Part shown: one piece after another, positions 46,386-55,657 of the stretch | Numbering within the stretch: the stretch's first letter is position 1 | Layout: each line of letters starts with the position of its first letter | NCBI RefSeq assembly: GCF_900009265.2 | Contig: NZ_LR735018.1 | Location: 318,665-382,664, forward strand | Direction: 5' to 3' | Source of the DNA: Planktothrix paucivesiculata PCC 9631 | Lineage (GTDB): Bacteria > Cyanobacteriota > Cyanobacteriia > Cyanobacteriales > Microcoleaceae | DNA length: 64,000 nt | Translations under genes and position numbers: made by a program | The notes under the pieces: generated by a model | What the model was told of the DNA's origin: nothing | The model's database searches: none | Seen by the model: the letters and a program-made list of their open reading frames with translations, nothing else

Positions 46386-47462
46386 ATGGTAGATCAATCT
46401 GTTCAATCTAATTTTTCCGATGCTATTGATCAAGGATATTACTTAGATCGAGATTGCACAACTTTATCCCGTCATGTTCTCCAACAACTCCATAGTTTTT
46501 CCCACGATGCTCAGGATATTAGCGCTTTAATGAATCGCATCGGATTGGCGGGAAAACTCATCGCCCGTCGCTTATCTCAGTCGGGTTTAGTGGATGATGC
46601 GTTGGGGTTTACCGGGGCCGTAAACGTGCAGGGAGAGTCCGTACAACAGATGGATGTTTATTCCAATTCTGTGTTTATTTCGGTGTTCAAACAAAGCGGT
46701 TTAGTCTGTCGTTTGGCATCGGAAGAAATGGAAAAACCCTTTTATATTCCCGAAAATTGCCCGATTGGACGTTATACTTTGCTCTATGATCCCCTCGATG
46801 GTTCATCGAATTTAGATACTAACTTAAATGTCGGATCAATATTTGCAATTCGTCAACAAGAGGGCAACGATGAAGACGGGGAGGCGAAGGATTTATTACA
46901 AAATGGACGCAAACAAATTGCCGCCGGATATATTCTTTATGGCCCCAGTACGATTCTAGTTTATTCTATTGGAACCGGGGTTCATGCGTTTATTCTTGAC
47001 CCGAGTTTAGGAGAATTTATTCTGGCTAATGAGAATATTAAAATTCCAGATCATGGGCCGATTTATAGTGTGAATGAAGGGAATTTTTGGCAGTGGGATG
47101 AATCAATTCGAGATTATACCCGTTATGTTCATCGTCATGAAGGATATACGGCCCGTTATAGTGGGGCTTTAGTGGGAGATGTTCACCGAATTTTATATCA
47201 AGGCGGTGTGTTTTTATATCCGGGGACTGTTAAGAAACCCGACGGAAAATTACGGTTATTATATGAGTCTGCACCCATGGCATTTTTAATTGAACAAGCC
47301 GGGGGAATGGCCTCAACTGGAACTCAAGAAATTTTAGATGTTATTCCTGGAAAACTGCATCAACGTACCCCTTTAATTATTGGTAGTAAAGAGGATGTGA
47401 TGTTAGTTAAATCATTCATTGAAGATCGCAAACGCAGGGAACAAGAAGGGGGGATTGAGTAA
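46386..47462 (+). CDS. fbp: Fructose-1,6-bisphosphatase, class I
   Basis: A 358-residue metal-dependent phosphatase of gluconeogenesis and the Calvin cycle that makes fructose 6-phosphate. The metal-binding signature [30 protein letters not shown] and the substrate-binding [17 protein letters not shown] block are intact. [14 protein letters not shown] is at the C-terminus. The start is ATG 46386 with GGAGA (46372-46376) upstream; a TTG at 46380 is in frame but less likely. A minor second enzyme (class II, fbp/sbp) usually carries most activity in cyanobacteria; this is the other type. Confidence 0.95.
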   Translation: MVDQSVQSNFSDAIDQGYYLDRDCTTLSRHVLQQLHSFSHDAQDISALMNRIGLAGKLIARRLSQSGLVDDALGFTGAVNVQGESVQQMDVYSNSVFISVFKQSGLVCRLASEEMEKPFYIPENCPIGRYTLLYDPLDGSSNLDTNLNVGSIFAIRQQEGNDEDGEAKDLLQNGRKQIAAGYILYGPSTILVYSIGTGVHAFILDPSLGEFILANENIKIPDHGPIYSVNEGNFWQWDESIRDYTRYVHRHEGYTARYSGALVGDVHRILYQGGVFLYPGTVKKPDGKLRLLYESAPMAFLIEQAGGMASTGTQEILDVIPGKLHQRTPLIIGSKEDVMLVKSFIEDRKRREQEGGIE

Positions 47463-47622
47463 AAATTAAAGCACTGTGATTTTTTCGGTTCTCCCTGACC
47501 CCGCGGCTGTTTCCCAGTCTGGGGATTTGGGGAGATTTTAGGCTTAAATCGATTAAAACTCTTGCCTTCTGTTGTTAAATGTGCTAATAAAACATCTAAA
47601 CTAGAGTTTTCATGCAGAAACC

Positions 47623-49047
47623 ATGCAAGCGAAAAAGTTCAAATCAAAATTCAAGCAAACGGTACAAACCTTGGTCGCCTCAGAGGTACCTGCGTTGTAT
47701 GGGAGTCTGCTGTTGAGAACCTCTAGCGTTGTCATCGGTCTAACCCTAGGGACGGCCTATCCCTTAGCCGGACAAGCAGCCGTTGTCGTAGACTGGAAAA
47801 TTGACCCCAACACGGGAGTTGTGGAGGTGGAATTGCCTCCGGGGAATCAGCCCCAATTATCGGTTTTTAACCTTCCCCCCCGTTTAGTCCTAGACCTTCC
47901 GAACACAGAAGTTAAAGTTAATATTACAGAACGCTATGAGACGGGCGTGATTCGTCAAGTCAGTTTAATTCAGGCCAAACCCCAACAGGCTCAACTGGTG
48001 GTGGAATTTACCTCCGGGATTACCGTTGACCCCCAGGCCCTCGATTTACGACAAATTGGCATTGATAATCTCTGGGTCTTGCGTCCTACCCTGCAAACCT
48101 TACCGCCCGAACCCCCGACGACTCCGGCGAGTACCGTTGCTGCCCAACCCCAAACCACTCCCACCCCGTCCCCCAGTAGAACTTCTACCTCCATCCAAGC
48201 TACCGCCACCGTCAAACCCCCAGCATCCCCGAAACCTCCTCAATCTGCCGTTGGTCAATACGACCCCCGACAAACCGCTTTACCCAACCCCCAACCGACC
48301 CGGGACGCGAGTGTAGAGGTGGTGAGGGTTCCCTTGACTCAGCCGCGTCAAGCTCAACTGTTTCCCACCGTTCCACCCGCGCCGGAAACAACAGCCTTTC
48401 GTCCCCCCGTTGCCGTTGTTCAAGCAGATTTATACCCCTACCCGCCGGGTTATCCCTACGCACCTCCATTCTCTCCCCAAGCCGTTCCCTTTGGCCAACC
48501 TTTGCAGCCCCTAGGACAGCAACAATCCTATCTGAATCCCCGTCCCTCAGTCATTTTGCTACCGACGGGAACCGCGTTAACCTTACTCTATCCCACGGAA
48601 GATCAAGTGCGTTTAACTCATCGTTCTGAACGCCAGGATGTGTTGTTATTGCAAGGAGGAATTGTGGACAGTTTGGGGAATTTTATTGTGCCACCAGATA
48701 CGCCGATTGTCGGAGAGTTTGAAACCACCACCAAAGGGAGTCGATTTATTGCCCAAGCGATTAATTTAGACGGTCGCAGTATTCCAATTCAGGGTCAATC
48801 TAATTGGATACCTGGGTCTTTGGAAATTCGTCCTGAACGGGTAGGAATTGGGACGGGTGCTGGAAGTTTGGCTGGGTTTGTAGTCAGTGGTTTTACCGGA
48901 GTTGGGGCTTTAGTCGGTGCCATTGCCGGGGCAGGAATTGGAATTGGAACTTCTCCTTCTCCCACCACGTTACAACCGGGTCAAATGATTTCTATTCAGT
49001 TAACCCAAGATCTGACAACTCCTAACTTCTTTTTAGTCAATCAATAG
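47623..49047 (+). CDS. AMIN-domain envelope protein
   Basis: A 474-residue exported protein. The N-terminus has a hydrophobic signal segment (SSVVIGLTLGTAYPLAGQAAV). An AMIN domain follows at about residues 50-155 (RLVLDLPNTEVKVNITERYETG), a module that targets proteins to peptidoglycan or the envelope. Residues 160-310 are proline/threonine-rich and disordered-looking (many PPxP repeats). The C-terminal part has beta strands and a glycine-rich hydrophobic stretch (GAGSLAGFVVSGFTG). It has no amidase domain of its own. It probably helps envelope assembly. Confidence 0.8.
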   Translation: MQAKKFKSKFKQTVQTLVASEVPALYGSLLLRTSSVVIGLTLGTAYPLAGQAAVVVDWKIDPNTGVVEVELPPGNQPQLSVFNLPPRLVLDLPNTEVKVNITERYETGVIRQVSLIQAKPQQAQLVVEFTSGITVDPQALDLRQIGIDNLWVLRPTLQTLPPEPPTTPASTVAAQPQTTPTPSPSRTSTSIQATATVKPPASPKPPQSAVGQYDPRQTALPNPQPTRDASVEVVRVPLTQPRQAQLFPTVPPAPETTAFRPPVAVVQADLYPYPPGYPYAPPFSPQAVPFGQPLQPLGQQQSYLNPRPSVILLPTGTALTLLYPTEDQVRLTHRSERQDVLLLQGGIVDSLGNFIVPPDTPIVGEFETTTKGSRFIAQAINLDGRSIPIQGQSNWIPGSLEIRPERVGIGTGAGSLAGFVVSGFTGVGALVGAIAGAGIGIGTSPSPTTLQPGQMISIQLTQDLTTPNFFLVNQ

Positions 49048-49048
49048 G

Positions 49049-50236
49049 TTAATTTAGCACTTTTTGCACCGTATAAGAAGGGGCTTCTATAATCAGAATA
49101 TGATGGGGAATATCGGTGACTTCAATATTAAAAAGATCATCTGATGTTTTGACTAATATTGACTTCACAGCCCCTTTAAGTTGAGAGGCTTTATCCAATA
49201 AAGCTAGGGCTTTATGCAGACTTTCTCCGTGTCGCTGGACTCGAATGGGAACAGGTTTTCCTCGATAGTTCTGTTTTAAAATGGCATCAATTCCTTGATT
49301 TCTTTGAACCGGAATAACATCTAAACTTGAAATAATATTCAGAGCTTCCTCATCCACATTCTGGTAAGATTTTCGACCTTTTTGCAACAACAAAGACTCG
49401 GATTTAATCGAGGTTTTTAATCTATCTTGAGAGATTTGAACAGCATCCGGTGAAATATCAATTCCCAATCCTGAACGATTTAATAGTTTAGCTGCAATAA
49501 TGGTTGTCCCACTTCCACAAAAGGGGTCTAATACAAGATCTCCCGAATTAGAGGCTAATTCAATAATTTGTTCTAGGAGTAAAATCGGTTTTTGACTAGG
49601 ATAACCGATACGCTCTTTAGCTTTCGGGTTTAAATAGGGAATCTCCCAAACATCACTTAAAGGGACTCCTTTTTTGGGGTCAGCCGGAATAATTTCCCCC
49701 TGATTATCCCTAGCATAAACCGCTTTACCATGCTCATCTCTGGTGCGTTTCTGTAAGATTTGATCAATATTAGTAGATTCTGAATAATTACAATAAATGG
49801 GATTAAAAGTAAATTGATTAGTTTTAGAATAAAAAAATATCGTTTGATGGGCGGGTAACAATCCTTTTTTAGAATTTGACCAGCGTTTGTAACTCCAAAT
49901 AATTTCTGACCTAAAATTTTTCTGACCAAAAATATGATCTAAAATCGCTCTGATGATATAATTAGCATGGGTATCACAATGGACAAAAATTGATCCATCT
50001 TCTCTTAAAACATGATGTAGAACAGCTAATCTATCATAGAGAAATTTTGCATAGTCTTGATGACTTTCCCATAAATCATCATAACTAAATTCAGATTTTC
50101 TATCTCTGGTTTTTAAAGACTGCTGCTTTTGAGTCAAAAAAGGAGGATCTAAATAAATCAGATTAACAGAATTTTTCTCTATTCCCTGGACAATATCAAG
50201 ACAGTCTCCTTGAAGAATATTGTAAGTATTGTTCAT
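49049..50236 (-). CDS. Beta-class DNA methyltransferase of a restriction-modification system
   Basis: A 395-residue methyltransferase. Motif IV DPPF (residues 30-33, in LIYLDPPFLT) comes before motif I FCGSGTT (239-245), the order of beta-class enzymes. The DPPF form is usual for N6-adenine methylation. The C-terminal 100 residues (from about 290) are an extra domain with RNQGIDAILKQ and PVPIRVQRHGES, a D...xRVQ-like pattern reminiscent of Mrr-type nuclease folds. The endonuclease gene is 21 bases upstream on the same strand, so the two form one operon. Confidence 0.85.
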   Translation of the reverse strand: MNNTYNILQGDCLDIVQGIEKNSVNLIYLDPPFLTQKQQSLKTRDRKSEFSYDDLWESHQDYAKFLYDRLAVLHHVLREDGSIFVHCDTHANYIIRAILDHIFGQKNFRSEIIWSYKRWSNSKKGLLPAHQTIFFYSKTNQFTFNPIYCNYSESTNIDQILQKRTRDEHGKAVYARDNQGEIIPADPKKGVPLSDVWEIPYLNPKAKERIGYPSQKPILLLEQIIELASNSGDLVLDPFCGSGTTIIAAKLLNRSGLGIDISPDAVQISQDRLKTSIKSESLLLQKGRKSYQNVDEEALNIISSLDVIPVQRNQGIDAILKQNYRGKPVPIRVQRHGESLHKALALLDKASQLKGAVKSILVKTSDDLFNIEVTDIPHHILIIEAPSYTVQKVLN

Positions 50237-50257
50237 GATTTTTAGTAGATTAATAAA

Positions 50258-50908
50258 TTATAATTCATCAGAAGTTGTATTTTGATCAGCAATTCTTTCT
50301 AAAATTGCCTTTAAATCTATACCTGTTCTTTCCGTCACATAATTCCAGGCACTTTCTCCATAGTGATATTCACCCCCAATTCCCTTATAAAGTGTTTCTA
50401 AAGTTTGCTGAACTCTTATAGCTTGTTGTCTATTGGGGTAATAAAACATAATACGAATAGGTGTATAACCTGCGGTTGCTATAGTTTTGATTCTAGTGTG
50501 TTCTTTTGTTATATGATCTCCATCTGTTGTTGCATCTCTCCACTTAATTTCAATGGCATTGTTTCCTTCTAAACAATCAATCTCAAATGTTTTGGGTCTT
50601 GAACCCATAGTATTAGCAATTTTGATTGATTTTGAATTGGGATATTTTTCCAAAAAAGATAATTGAGTAGCTTTCTCTAAAAATGATCCTGCATACTTGT
50701 ATAAGAAACGACCTTTATTTTGATAAATATCTATTAATCTTCCTTCTTGCTCCGTTACACCCAGAACTCGATAGATTAAGAAATGAGAAGTATCATCACC
50801 TTTCATTTCTGCTAAACGACAGTCGATTTGTTTCAGTAGAGCTTGGGAATATTTTTCTGCTAAATCTTGTATTTTTTCTTCCAAACTTGAAGGTGTGAGA
50901 GTTGCCAT
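50258..50908 (-). CDS. ApaLI-like type II restriction endonuclease
   Basis: A 216-residue PD-(D/E)XK nuclease. The catalytic pattern is Asp111 in TFEIDCLEGN and Glu120-Ile-Lys122 in NAIEIKWRDATTDGDH. The GGEYHYGESAWNYV segment near the end is characteristic of the ApaLI-like endonuclease family, whose founding member recognises GTGCAC. The name of the family is recalled; the target site here is not proven. It is encoded directly upstream of its likely cognate methyltransferase. Confidence 0.75.
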   Translation of the reverse strand: MATLTPSSLEEKIQDLAEKYSQALLKQIDCRLAEMKGDDTSHFLIYRVLGVTEQEGRLIDIYQNKGRFLYKYAGSFLEKATQLSFLEKYPNSKSIKIANTMGSRPKTFEIDCLEGNNAIEIKWRDATTDGDHITKEHTRIKTIATAGYTPIRIMFYYPNRQQAIRVQQTLETLYKGIGGEYHYGESAWNYVTERTGIDLKAILERIADQNTTSDEL

Positions 50909-50956
50909 AAATCAGATAAGTTTTGTATGGAGATAATTTCTCCTGTTTAAAACTGC

Positions 50957-51003
50957 AAAACCCCGAACCCAAGATGACTACTTTATAGCCATCTCGCGTT
51001 CAG
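50957..51003 (-). terminator. Probable terminator after heme oxygenase gene
   Basis: On the minus strand GAAC-GC-GAGATG pairs with CATCTTGGGTTC around a TATAAAG loop, and GGGGTTTT follows. It lies about 30 bases past the heme oxygenase stop. Confidence 0.55.
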
Positions 51004-51034
51004 GATTAAGTTGAATCTTCCGTATTTTGACTGA

Positions 51035-51757
51035 TTATTCGGCGGCGGTTGCTAACCCTTCCGTTGCTCCTTTTGTTCGGCGACGAGTTAAGGTATTAAA
51101 TAACATTTGACCAATAGCTTTGACTAAATTCCCTTCTAATTCATTGAACATTTTCATGTTCATCCCAAAGGCATCATTGGCTTCATCGACAATGCGAGTC
51201 GCTGTATCTTGGTCAATATCAACGCTATCCATTTGTTGACGATAATTGACTTTAAAAGCTTTTTCGTCGGGAATATCATTAAACTCGTAAAACTGAGTTC
51301 CTTGTCCATCTTGCAGATTCATGGCGTTTTGAGCAATTCCCTTCAGAATTTGCCCCCCAGACAAGTCACCCAAATAGCGAGTATAGAGATGGGCAATTAA
51401 CAATTCTGGTTCAGAATTAGAAATTTCCCGAATCCGAGCAACATAAGATTTTGTAGCTTCAGAAGGTTGCACTTCTTCCTTCCAATTAGCACCATGATAA
51501 AAGTATAAATCCTGCTCTAAACTTTGTTTGCGATTCAGTTCAGGAAAATACAATTTAGATAAAATTGGATGGTTACGGTGGCGCTCCATTTCTTCTTCCA
51601 TTGCAGAATAGACAAAATAGAGATTTCCCGCCAATTTCCGGTAAGACGTTTTTTCTACCGTGCCTTTTAAAAAGCACTTAATAAAACCAACGTTTTCCGC
51701 CATTGTGTGAGACTTCTTCGTGCCTTCTCGCAGTTGGGTTGCTAAGTTAACGCTCAT
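51035..51757 (-). CDS. ho1: Heme oxygenase (biliverdin-producing)
   Basis: A 240-residue enzyme that opens heme to biliverdin IX-alpha, CO and iron with ferredoxin as electron donor, the first step of phycobilin synthesis. The proximal heme ligand is His17 in TKKSHTMAENVGFIKCFL. The distal helix GDLSGGQILKGIAQN is intact, and the length is that of cyanobacterial HO1. The last 25 residues (TRRRTKGATEGLATAAE) form a basic, disordered-looking tail. It is on its own on the minus strand with a hairpin after it. Confidence 0.95.
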   Translation of the reverse strand: MSVNLATQLREGTKKSHTMAENVGFIKCFLKGTVEKTSYRKLAGNLYFVYSAMEEEMERHRNHPILSKLYFPELNRKQSLEQDLYFYHGANWKEEVQPSEATKSYVARIREISNSEPELLIAHLYTRYLGDLSGGQILKGIAQNAMNLQDGQGTQFYEFNDIPDEKAFKVNYRQQMDSVDIDQDTATRIVDEANDAFGMNMKMFNELEGNLVKAIGQMLFNTLTRRRTKGATEGLATAAE

Positions 51758-51922
51758 ACTTAAATTCTAATCCCAAAGCTAAATTCAATCTGATTTTTAA
51801 TATTAAACTAATTTCATGAGAAATCGTGTTAAGAATTGTCACATTTACCCCTGATACTAACCCGCTAGTTATATTTCTAACCTCTTTGTGTCTTTGTAGT
51901 TTAATGAACCTTGACACCTCAC

Positions 51923-52600
51923 CTACAATTTAATTAAACTAACCGCTATTTTACCTTGAAAACAAACGTCTACATCTGTTCCCGGTTCATAAGGGCGATC
52001 GCTATAATTTCCATGATAATGAAAATAATCCCCTTCTATTCTATAATTAATCGGTAAAGATTGAGTTCCCAATTTACAAAATACCATATCTGGCTCAGGA
52101 TCTTCCGGTTCCAAATAGGGAAAATTAACATTCCAAAAACACCCCCGTTGCGGAGGATGTTTCATTAATTCATTTAACACTAAATTTGCCCAACGGGTCG
52201 CCCTTTTCCAATTTACGGGTTTTCCTCCTTTGCGATATTGCGACAAAGATATCCCAGGAATTCCCTGAATTGCCGCTTCCCTAACCGCCGCTACCGTCCC
52301 GGAAATATACACATCAACCCCCATATTTCCCCCCGGATTAATTCCTGAAATTACCCAACTTAAATCAGGACAAAGATGGGACACTGCTAACCGAATACAA
52401 TCGGCGGGAGTTCCCCCAATTGCATATTCTATTTCCGAACGTTTTTCAACATGAATGCCTTGATGGGTCGTTACTTGATGTCCGCATTGAGAATATTCTT
52501 TTTGGGGAGCAATCCAAATTTTTTCCCCGGAAATTGCCTCGCCTAACGCTTTAATTCCGGGGGCATCAATACCATCATCATTTGTTAAGACAATTTTCAT
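51923..52600 (-). CDS. surE: 5'/3'-nucleotidase SurE
   Basis: A 225-residue metal-dependent nucleoside-monophosphate phosphatase. The N-terminal MKIVLTNDDGIDAPGIKAL holds the metal-binding Asp8-Asp9 pair. SGINPGGNMG and VYISGTVAAVREAAI follow, matching the SurE core. It is slightly shorter than E. coli SurE. A block of heptamer repeats separates it from recG upstream on the same strand... the repeats lie directly before its ATG. Confidence 0.9.
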   Translation of the reverse strand: MKIVLTNDDGIDAPGIKALGEAISGEKIWIAPQKEYSQCGHQVTTHQGIHVEKRSEIEYAIGGTPADCIRLAVSHLCPDLSWVISGINPGGNMGVDVYISGTVAAVREAAIQGIPGISLSQYRKGGKPVNWKRATRWANLVLNELMKHPPQRGCFWNVNFPYLEPEDPEPDMVFCKLGTQSLPINYRIEGDYFHYHGNYSDRPYEPGTDVDVCFQGKIAVSLIKL

Positions 52601-52607
52601 TTTTTTA

Positions 52608-52721
52608 GGGAACAGGGAACAGGGAATAAGTAATGGGTAATGGGTAATGGGTAATGGGTAATGAGTAATGAGTAATGAGTAATGAGTAATGAGTAATGAG
52701 TAATGAGTAATAAGTAATGGG
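52608..52721. repeat. Heptamer tandem repeats (GGGAACA, then 13 units of TAATGGG/TAATGAG)
   Basis: GGGAACA units at 52608-52628 are followed by thirteen adjoining 7-bp units at 52631-52721: four TAATGGG, seven TAATGAG, one TAATAAG and one TAATGGG. The array ends two bases before the recG stop. The change from GGG to GAG within the array shows unit expansion. Confidence 0.95.
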
Positions 52722-52723
52722 AA

Positions 52724-55201
52724 CTAGGTTAAAATACTGCCTCCCATAATTTTAATATAACGACGATTTAATTCGTCGCGCATTAAGGGTAAATCTTGTA
52801 ACTTCCGATCTTTTTCTAATACCTTTTGGGCGGCATCCCTTGCTAATTGTAACACCTCCTGATCCTCGACTAAACTGGCTAAAGCAAAATCCGGTAAACC
52901 CGACTGGCGAGTGCCTAAAACCTGTCCTGGCCCGCGCAATTGTAAATCCATTTCTGCAATTAAAAAACCATCCTGAGATTGTTCTAAAACCTGTAACCTT
53001 TGGCGCGCTTCTGGAGTAGAACCACCTAACATTAATAAACAATAGGATTTATCTTTGCCTCGACCCACCCTACCCCGTAATTGATGCACTTGAGATAATC
53101 CAAACCGCTCGGCATTTTCAATTAACATCACCGTAGCATTAGGAACATCAACCCCCACTTCCACCACCGTTGTTGACACCAGAATCTGAGTTTCTTTATC
53201 CCTAAATAGAGTAATGGCTTGATCTTTTTCCGCGCTACTCATGCGACCATGGAGCAACCCAATTTTAAACTCGGGAAAAATCTTAGACTGTAATTTTTGA
53301 TGTTCCTCCACCGCCGATTTAACATCTAATTTTTCCGATTCTTCAATTAAGGGTAATACCACATAAACCTGTCTGCCTTTTGCTACCTCGCGCTGAATTA
53401 AATCATAGGCATCCCGTCGTTGTTTTCCGGTTAAAATAGTGGTTTGAATCGGTTGGCGACCGGGGGGAAGTTCATCAATTTGACTCACATCTAAATCCCC
53501 ATGTAAGGTTAGGGCTAAGGTGCGGGGAATGGGAGTTGCTGTCATCGTTAAAACATGGGGAGATTCGCCTTTTTGTTGTAATCTGGCTCGTTGTTGAACA
53601 CCAAATCGATGTTGTTCATCAATTACCACTAAGCCCAAACGATGAAAATTAACCTTATCTTGAATTAAGGCATGGGTTCCGACTAAAACTGGCAATTCTC
53701 CTGTTTCTAAATGGGCATGAATTTGACGCCGTTTACCAACTTTCGTTGAACCTGTTAATAATTCTACGGGCAGGTGCATTAGGTTAAACCACTCGACTAA
53801 TTTTCGATAATGTTGTTCGGCTAAAACTTCCGTCGGAGCCATTAAAGCGGCTTGATATCCGGCTTGAATTGCTGCTAACATTGCCACCACCGCCACCACT
53901 GTTTTACCCGCCCCCACATCTCCTTGAACTAATCTATTCATCGGTTCAGGAGAATATAAATCCTGGAGAATTTCTTGAATTACCCTTTGTTGAGCATTGG
54001 TTAATTTAAACGGTAACATCTGATAAAATTCATCGATTAATTTGCCTTTGGGGGCTAAAATGGCACTGGTTTCAACTTGTTTCTGCTGTTGTCTTCGGGT
54101 TAATAATCCTAACTGTAAATAGAAAAATTCATCAAAAACTAACCGTCGTCTGGCCGCCGATAAACAATCTCGGTCTGGAGGGAAATGGATATTCTCAATG
54201 GCATGGGTTAAGCCAATTAATTGATATTGATTTAATACTTCTTGGGGTAAGGCATCTTTTAATTGTTTCGCCGCCGGTAAAGCCGCAATCACTGCCTTTC
54301 TCACCACATCCGCCCCGATGCCATCTGCTAACGGATACACGGGCAAAAGTCGCCCAATTTTCATCGATTCAATTTGACCCCCAGCATCATCTAAAACCTC
54401 TAATTCTGGGTTATCTAAGGTGATGCCATATTGATTTTTTTTGACTAAACCCGATGCCGCAATTAACACCCCAGTGGCATAATTATTTTTTTGTTGATGT
54501 TGCCAACCTTTACTACTATATCGATTTCCGGCATAAAAACGACTAATTTTAAGCTGTCCGGTATTATCGCTTAATACTAATTCTAATATGGTTAATTTTT
54601 TATTCCGAGGACTACTAAAACAACTACACCGTTTCACCTGAGCAATTAGGGTTACGGTTTCCCCAGGTTCGAGTTCTTTGATTTTCACCTGTCGGGCGTA
54701 GTCAATATGATCCCTGGGATAATAATACAGTAAATCAAATACGGTTAAAATTCCTAGTTTAGCGATGCGATCGCTATTTCTAGGCCCGATAATTTTTTCT
54801 AAGGATTGTTCTAAGGATAGATTAATAACCTTTGCCTGTTCCTTAATTGTACTGGTATTCGGAAGCGGTTGTCGATTTTGCTTTTGATCCTGTTCCCGAA
54901 TTTCCGATACCTTATTTCGACATTCAAATAACCGTTGTAATTGCAATAAAAATCGTCTCGTATCTGCAATTAAATGTTGTCGGTCTTCTACGGCTAATTC
55001 AGGATAGCGTAAAAATTCCTGTGCCAAATCTTGACACCGTTGCTGAGTCTCCGGGGGGGCATTTTCAAACAATTCCTTTAAACTCACATAGAAAAATTCA
55101 TGGAACTGATATTGACTCCCCTGTAAATTAGTAAAACCCCGCTCTGCTTCCACGCACAACGCTTTACTAAATCTCCACCAGTCCGGTTGATAAGATTTCA
55201 T
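52724..55201 (-). CDS. recG: ATP-dependent DNA helicase RecG
   Basis: An 825-residue SF2 helicase that remodels stalled forks and branched DNA. A helical N-terminal extension of about 140 residues is followed by the OB-fold wedge domain (about 150-300, YYPRDHIDYARQVKIKELEPG). The helicase motifs are Walker A GDVGAGKTVVA, DEQH-box VIDEQHRFGVQQR, TATPIPRTLAL and the C-terminal GRVGRGKDKSYCLLM. The extension is usual in cyanobacterial and plant RecG. A 456-base gap lies upstream. Confidence 0.95.
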   Translation of the reverse strand: MKSYQPDWWRFSKALCVEAERGFTNLQGSQYQFHEFFYVSLKELFENAPPETQQRCQDLAQEFLRYPELAVEDRQHLIADTRRFLLQLQRLFECRNKVSEIREQDQKQNRQPLPNTSTIKEQAKVINLSLEQSLEKIIGPRNSDRIAKLGILTVFDLLYYYPRDHIDYARQVKIKELEPGETVTLIAQVKRCSCFSSPRNKKLTILELVLSDNTGQLKISRFYAGNRYSSKGWQHQQKNNYATGVLIAASGLVKKNQYGITLDNPELEVLDDAGGQIESMKIGRLLPVYPLADGIGADVVRKAVIAALPAAKQLKDALPQEVLNQYQLIGLTHAIENIHFPPDRDCLSAARRRLVFDEFFYLQLGLLTRRQQQKQVETSAILAPKGKLIDEFYQMLPFKLTNAQQRVIQEILQDLYSPEPMNRLVQGDVGAGKTVVAVVAMLAAIQAGYQAALMAPTEVLAEQHYRKLVEWFNLMHLPVELLTGSTKVGKRRQIHAHLETGELPVLVGTHALIQDKVNFHRLGLVVIDEQHRFGVQQRARLQQKGESPHVLTMTATPIPRTLALTLHGDLDVSQIDELPPGRQPIQTTILTGKQRRDAYDLIQREVAKGRQVYVVLPLIEESEKLDVKSAVEEHQKLQSKIFPEFKIGLLHGRMSSAEKDQAITLFRDKETQILVSTTVVEVGVDVPNATVMLIENAERFGLSQVHQLRGRVGRGKDKSYCLLMLGGSTPEARQRLQVLEQSQDGFLIAEMDLQLRGPGQVLGTRQSGLPDFALASLVEDQEVLQLARDAAQKVLEKDRKLQDLPLMRDELNRRYIKIMGGSILT

Positions 55202-55353
55202 TTAATCTCAGTTCCTAATTACCCTATCTTTGTGCCTCACCATCGCCTATTATAATATATCGTATTTTCAGCAGAATAGAGATTTTATTTGCTTTTATTT
55301 AACCTCTATACTCGGCTTTTTAATAATAGGAATTAACGGCAATTTCAGGGGGG

Positions 55354-55440
55354 TTGACAATAACAAATCCATTTTGCTATAATTTTGGCAAATGCTAGTG
55401 TCGTGCTTTTGAGTTTGCACTTGATTTTTTAGGCAATAAA
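55354..55440 (+). ncRNA. Candidate small RNA unit 1
   Basis: A consensus promoter TTGACA (55354-55359), 18-base spacer and TATAAT (55378-55383) is followed by TTTTGGCAAATGCTAGTG. A 20-base insert with a GTGC/GCAC hairpin and TTGATTTTTTAG come next. The hairpin and T run would end a transcript of about 45 bases; a longer product is possible. No gene follows on this strand. Confidence 0.5.
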
Positions 55441-55531
55441 CCTTGAAATCCTTTATCCATAGCATTACATACTTTTCTACTTTCCCCACTCCTCGGTTTT
55501 AGGGAAAAATTAAGACAGATTTTTATGGGTA

Positions 55532-55625
55532 TTGACACGAATAATTTTCAGGTGCTATAATTTTAGTATATGCTAGTGGGGGCTGTGCGTCCCTACTCTT
55601 GATTTTTTAGTCAATTAAAACTTCT
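55532..55625 (+). ncRNA. Candidate small RNA unit 2
   Basis: The same plan as unit 1 at an offset of 178 bases: TTGACA (55532-55537), 18-base spacer, TATAAT (55556-55561), ATGCTAGTG, a 20-base insert and TTGATTTTTTAG. The insert differs in sequence but again folds (GTGGGG pairs with CCCTAC). Any read-through would run antisense into the 3' end of the next gene. Confidence 0.5.
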
Positions 55626-55657
55626 AAAACCTTAGCCCATAACCATTACAACCATTT

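Larger units (their letters stand above)
55202..55657. other. Gap upstream of recG with duplicated promoter-hairpin units
   Basis: The gap is flanked by two minus-strand genes. Its right half carries two plus-strand units 178 bases apart, entered separately as candidate small RNAs. The left part (55202-55340) is AT-rich (TATTATAATATATCG at about 55250) and presumably contains the recG promoter. A 64-codon minus-strand frame (55295-55489) runs through the repeats and is not convincing. Confidence 0.5.

Noticed and set aside
55295..55489. 64-codon minus-strand open frame upstream of recG
   Set aside because: It runs antisense through the first sRNA-like unit, has low complexity and no ribosome site.
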